9,211 nt of DNA from Acidobacteriota bacterium (GTDB lineage Bacteria > Acidobacteriota > Terriglobia > Terriglobales > Acidobacteriaceae): the NCBI GenBank assembly GCA_025353435.1, contig JANXQR010000021.1, positions 1-9,211 on the forward strand, written 5' to 3'. Below the pieces are notes generated by a model. The model made no database searches. It was given only the letters and a program-made list of their open reading frames with translations, and was not told where the DNA came from. The translations under genes and the position numbers were made by a program. This document shows, one piece after another, positions 6,491 to 9,211 of this stretch (positions are counted from its first letter, which is position 1; each line of letters begins with the position of its first letter).

Positions 6491-6817
6491 ATGGATCGAA
6501 TGGCTGCCACTATAACTTCCGGATACTCGCTCCCTGTAGTCGCGTCAACGCGGACCGTTCCTGTTCCTGTATTGGGGAAAACCCGCCCCCGCCGTATTAC
6601 CCCGGAAGCCGGCCACGCTCTGGAAAAACTTGGACACGCCATTGAGTACCTCTCCGACGAGTATGTCCAAAACGGTGGAGATTTTACTCAGCATAACCCA
6701 CAGATTGAGGCCGTGCAGATGCTCATGGCACTCAATCGCCAGGTCTATTTCGGCTGCCCGGAGATCCCCACATTGGGCGATCGAATTCGTTCCATTTTCC
6801 ATCGCACCGATCACTAG
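6491..6817 (+). CDS. Small unrecognised protein, probably conserved
   Basis: 108 residues from the ATG at 6491, with AGGG 5 bases upstream; a GTG at 6485 and an ATG at 6500 (GAGG at 9 bases) are alternatives. Residues 1-36 look disordered, rich in Thr, Val, Pro and Arg (TVPVPVLGKTRPRR). Residues 37-85 look like a soluble helical core: TPEAGHALEKLGHAIEYLSD, then NPQIEAVQMLMALNRQVYF. The tail is YFGCPEIPTLGDRIRSIF. There is one cysteine (C89), and no membrane segment or signal peptide. The tidy amphipathic core and strong ribosome binding site argue for a real gene, and the core feels like a family common in Acidobacteriota, though I can name no domain. It is divergent from nuo and 54 bases upstream of the phosphoesterase gene, so the two may be co-transcribed. 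Confidence 0.72.
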   Translation: MDRMAATITSGYSLPVVASTRTVPVPVLGKTRPRRITPEAGHALEKLGHAIEYLSDEYVQNGGDFTQHNPQIEAVQMLMALNRQVYFGCPEIPTLGDRIRSIFHRTDH

Positions 6818-6871
6818 TCTCTGCAGGTGGTTGCTCGAAATTGTTCACCCGCCAAATGTTAAATTAGGGCG

Positions 6872-7948
6872 GTGGATCAAATTCATCCCGCTAAGTTGGC
6901 CTTCCGAGCCGGACTCATCTTCGAGATCGTCCTCTTTCTCCTTCTCGTTCCAGCTATAGGAAGTGCGCCAGCCAAAACCCCGCCCGATTCTGCAGATCAT
7001 CTCCCCACCATCCTTCTCCCCCAATTTGCAATCGGCCAGCCGCTTCATCTTGTCGTGTACGGCGATACCCGATTTACCAATCCCGCCATCACACATGTTA
7101 CGAATCCCCGGGTTCGCCTCTGGCTCGCGGAGCAAATCGCGCGGCAGCATCCTCAGGCCATCCTGCTCACCGGCGACACCCCCTATACAGGATCTGATCC
7201 GGCGGATTGGAGGGTGTTTCAGCATGAGACGGAATCGTGGCGCTCGATCCGGACCGTCCAACTTCCGACCATCGGCAATCACGATGTGCGCGGTGGGGCG
7301 CCAGCGGGAATTGCAAACTACATGGCAAATTTTCCCGACATCTCCGGTCACCGCTATTACTCGGCTTTGATGGGCGCGGTGGAAGTGATCTCCCTTGACT
7401 TCACCCTCCCATGCGGCCCCTCGTCCTACCAGGGGCGGTGGTTTGCAAGTCAGTTAAATCACATTCCTGAACAGGTTGAGTTTTTGATGATTCTCCATCA
7501 CCTGCCGTGGATGGCCGATCGCCAGTCGGAAATCTTCGCGGGTGTACCCACCAAGGACGCCTTGGCGCTACGGGGAATGCTCGAAGCGCGCCTCGAATCT
7601 ATCCGCGCCCGGGTGATCGTGTTCAACGGGCACCTTCACAACTATGAGCGATTTGAACGGAAAGGTGTGGAATACGTAGTCACCGGAGGCGGAGGAGCTT
7701 TGCCCTATCACGTGCTGTTCCGGGGCGATGGCGATCTCTATCGGGATACTGGATTCCCGGTGTACCACTATCTGACCGTGGACGTGGCGAATGACCAGCT
7801 CCATGCGGTGATGTGGAAGGTAAAGGACCCGGATGCGGCCACCCTTGAGGTCGAGGCGAAGGATGAGTTCAGCATCAGCGCAAAATCGGGCGTTTCCAAG
7901 CCATCTCCACGTCAAAGCAAGCCAAAGGCGCATAGTTCGCACGATTGA
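6872..7948 (+). CDS. Secreted purple-acid-phosphatase-like metallophosphoesterase
   Basis: Calcineurin-like metallophosphoesterase, probably exported and hydrolysing phosphate esters outside the cytoplasm; the substrate cannot be told. 358 residues from GTG at 6872 with AGGG just upstream. An N-terminal signal peptide is clear: a short polar start, hydrophobic IFEIVLFLLLVPAIG (16-30), then likely cleavage after SAPA (31-34). The metal-site motifs are in order: YGDTR (63-67), TGDTPY (100-105), GNHD (135-138), ILHHLPW (207-213) and GHLHNYER (253-260). The GDxxY and GHxHxYER forms are typical of the purple acid phosphatase branch. In the first motif an Arg (R67) sits where many family members have His or Gly. 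The C-terminus (from about 336) is a Ser/Pro/Lys-rich low-complexity tail. The gene ends 23 bases from the convergent oxidase gene. Confidence 0.9.
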   Translation: MDQIHPAKLAFRAGLIFEIVLFLLLVPAIGSAPAKTPPDSADHLPTILLPQFAIGQPLHLVVYGDTRFTNPAITHVTNPRVRLWLAEQIARQHPQAILLTGDTPYTGSDPADWRVFQHETESWRSIRTVQLPTIGNHDVRGGAPAGIANYMANFPDISGHRYYSALMGAVEVISLDFTLPCGPSSYQGRWFASQLNHIPEQVEFLMILHHLPWMADRQSEIFAGVPTKDALALRGMLEARLESIRARVIVFNGHLHNYERFERKGVEYVVTGGGGALPYHVLFRGDGDLYRDTGFPVYHYLTVDVANDQLHAVMWKVKDPDAATLEVEAKDEFSISAKSGVSKPSPRQSKPKAHSSHD

Positions 7949-7971
7949 GGAATTTCACCGGTGGAGCGGCG

Positions 7972-8739
7972 TTATTGTCCAATCGTCAGAACGGCAAGCA
8001 GAAGAATCCAGGCAGCACCCAGCGTATGCCAGTACCACGCTGTCACATCTATCGCGATCTGACGCAGTTCGACTCGTCCCAGCAATCCCAAAGCTGTAAG
8101 GCAACCTACGAGGGCCAGGACGCCCAGAAACAGGTGCCCCGCATGCAGGCCAGTCACCAGGTAAAAGAAATAGCTGGCTGGCGTTGTGTGCCAGCGATCG
8201 AAGGCGAAACCCTGCGCTGTGAGCTGCTTCCAGGCAATCACCTGCCCAACCAGGAACATCGCCCCGAGACCGAGCGTTGCCCCAACCCACGGCAGCGTCC
8301 GACGGAGCGCCGGCTTGCCCATGCCCAGCCACTCTTCCATCACGTCGATCTCACGGAAAATGTTGCGCCGGCCAAACTCCATTGCCAAACTGCTGAGAAT
8401 CAGAAACGCTGTATTGAGGTAAACAATCGGAGGCATCTGGATGGGGTGCCAATCGCTAATAAACTCGTGTATGCGTGGGTCTTGGTGCATGCCAGCCTGC
8501 CGCGCGAAGAACAGCACCACCAGCACCGCGAAAAACATCATGTCGCCGGCTAAAGCGAAGAATACGAAGAGGCGAATGCGCTGCAGACGTTCACGCGGGC
8601 CCCTCCGAGGGTGTTGCCAGTCGTCATCGCCTCCGCCACCACCGCCTCCCGTGGGACGGCGGTCGACAGGTGGCTTGCCGCCAATTCCCGGCTCTTTGCG
8701 CTCAATCTCCGAAGGGGCTCTGGTAAAGGCAATGGGCAT
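7972..8739 (-). CDS. Cytochrome c/quinol oxidase subunit III
   Basis: Membrane subunit of a haem-copper terminal oxidase (COX3/CtaE type); it stabilises the catalytic subunit and carries no metal itself. 255 residues from ATG at 8739, with GAGG 8 bases upstream. A hydrophilic N-terminal tail of about 55 residues is rich in Pro, Arg and Gly and includes seven consecutive glycines (31-37) followed by DDD. Five hydrophobic segments follow (about 57-79, 103-122, 148-171, 188-215 and 231-253), fitting the short five-helix bacterial subunit III. Conserved features seen: NTAFLILSSLAMEFGRR (109-125) with the family's buried glutamate E121, GLHAGHLFLG (197-206), and WYWHTLGAAW (235-244). No subunit I, II or IV gene is adjacent: downstream is the convergent phosphoesterase, upstream is pdxT. 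Which oxidase it serves is unknown. Confidence 0.9.
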   Translation of the reverse strand: MPIAFTRAPSEIERKEPGIGGKPPVDRRPTGGGGGGGDDDWQHPRRGPRERLQRIRLFVFFALAGDMMFFAVLVVLFFARQAGMHQDPRIHEFISDWHPIQMPPIVYLNTAFLILSSLAMEFGRRNIFREIDVMEEWLGMGKPALRRTLPWVGATLGLGAMFLVGQVIAWKQLTAQGFAFDRWHTTPASYFFYLVTGLHAGHLFLGVLALVGCLTALGLLGRVELRQIAIDVTAWYWHTLGAAWILLLAVLTIGQ

Positions 8740-8857
8740 GGGGAAGCCTCTATGGTGGAGATATTAGCCCCACCCAAGCTTGGACGCACGGAGTATCGGA
8801 TCAGATGGCTTATTTTGTTACCGAACTCTGCGACCTCAATAAGATTTGCACCAAAAC
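8740..8857. other. Gap between pdxT and the oxidase subunit III gene
   Basis: 118 bases. It should hold the oxidase gene's promoter if that gene is not co-transcribed with pdxT. The minus strand has TAATAT at 8766-8761, which could be a -10 box, but no recognisable -35 box at normal spacing. No hairpin followed by a T-run is visible after the pdxT stop. Confidence 0.4.
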
Positions 8858-9211
8858 TCAGCTTTTCTTTTGCGCTATCGCAGCTTCGACAAACATTCTG
8901 TGCACCCGACGGTCACTTGAAAGCTCAGGATGGAACGTGGCAGCCATGAGGTTTCCCTGACGCACCAGGACCGGGAAGCCGTCGCGGCGAGCAAGGACTT
9001 CGACCGTGGGGCCAGTTTCGCTGATGCGGGGTGCTCGAATGAAGACCATCTCTAGCGGCTCGCCCTGAAGGCTGGTCGGTGTGGTCCGGATCGCAGAATC
9101 GATCTGGCGGCCGTAAGCATTGCGCTCGACGACAGCATCCAACAGGCCGAGTGATCGTTGCGGTGGGTTAATCACTTCGCGGGCCAAAAGAATCGCTCCG
9201 GCACAGGTGCC
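8858..9211 (-). CDS. pdxT: Pyridoxal 5'-phosphate synthase glutaminase subunit (C-terminal part)
   Basis: Class I glutamine amidotransferase that releases ammonia from glutamine for PdxS, which combines it with ribose 5-phosphate and glyceraldehyde 3-phosphate to make pyridoxal 5'-phosphate. The last 117 residues are visible; the N-terminus lies beyond the right edge. The frame enters with GTCAG, whose cysteine is the catalytic nucleophile. The C-terminal ATFHPELSSD supplies the catalytic His and Glu, so the triad is complete in this fragment. LGLLDAVVERNAYGRQIDSA is the family's characteristic stretch after the nucleophile. A TTG inside this stretch (9187) is not the start, because the reading continues in frame to the window edge. 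pdxS often lies next to pdxT, so it may be just outside the window. Confidence 0.95.
   Translation of the reverse strand, partial: GTCAGAILLAREVINPPQRSLGLLDAVVERNAYGRQIDSAIRTTPTSLQGEPLEMVFIRAPRISETGPTVEVLARRDGFPVLVRQGNLMAATFHPELSSDRRVHRMFVEAAIAQKKS

Noticed and set aside
6137..6642. Open frames in the nuoA-6491 intergenic region (plus 6137-6454, minus 6352-6642)
   Set aside because: Neither has a convincing ribosome binding site or protein-like composition; one overlaps nuoA and the other overlaps the better-supported 6491 gene.
7956..7963. CACCGGTG palindrome between the convergent phosphoesterase and oxidase genes
   Set aside because: An 8-base palindrome without a loop or T-run cannot be supported as a terminator; likely chance.
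8761..8766. TAATAT as a -10 box for the oxidase subunit III gene
   Set aside because: The hexamer fits only loosely and no -35 box is found at normal spacing, so I did not list it as a promoter.
8771..8782. CCAAGCTTGG palindrome upstream of the oxidase gene
   Set aside because: A 10-base perfect palindrome is expected by chance in a window of this size and no second copy was seen.
8858..9187. A short stand-alone gene starting at TTG 9187
   Set aside because: The frame continues to the window edge and encodes the catalytic GTCAG of PdxT upstream of that codon, so this is an internal leucine of a partial pdxT.
1..9211. Mobile elements, CRISPR arrays, transfer RNAs or defence genes
   Set aside because: I looked for repeats, cloverleaf-like stretches and characteristic motifs on both strands and saw none.

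Overview
The window is ordinary bacterial chromosome whose main content is the 5' part of a respiratory complex I (nuo) operon on the minus strand. Moderately high GC (about 57-62% in the genes I sampled), the flavour of the Nuo proteins, and interposed small unknown genes suggest an Acidobacteriota (Terriglobia/Koribacter-like) genome. That assignment is inference from general likeness, not a search result.

Layout, minus strand, in order of transcription: nuoA (to about 6157), nuoC (5755-5252), nuoD (5252-4035), two unrecognised ORFs (4020-3505 and 3512-3186), nuoE (3189-2641), nuoF (2648-1338) and the N-terminal 440 residues of nuoG (1322 to the window edge). Most junctions overlap or abut (TAG|ATG, TGATG, ATGA, an 8-base overlap), so this is one tight transcription unit. 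Together the genes give the NADH-oxidising module (NuoE, NuoF, NuoG; clusters N1a, N3, N1b, N5, N6a/b by motif, N7), part of the quinone module (NuoC, NuoD) and one membrane subunit (NuoA). nuoB, normally between nuoA and nuoC, is not present.

The intergenic stretch of about 330 bases (6158-6490) separates nuo from a divergent plus-strand pair. It holds a CRP/FNR-like palindrome, a possible plus-strand promoter and a 9-base inverted repeat. The pair is a small unrecognised, probably conserved protein (6491-6817) and a secreted purple-acid-phosphatase-like metallophosphoesterase (6872-7948).

Convergent with that pair, on the minus strand, lie a cytochrome c/quinol oxidase subunit III-type gene standing alone (8739-7972) and, upstream of it, the C-terminal part of pdxT (glutaminase subunit of pyridoxal 5'-phosphate synthase), which runs off the right edge.

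I saw no RNA genes, insertion sequences, CRISPR arrays, prophage or obvious defence system. The best leads for something undescribed are the two small genes wedged into the nuo operon and coupled to nuoE, the absence of nuoB, and substitutions in otherwise conserved NuoD and NuoF motifs.
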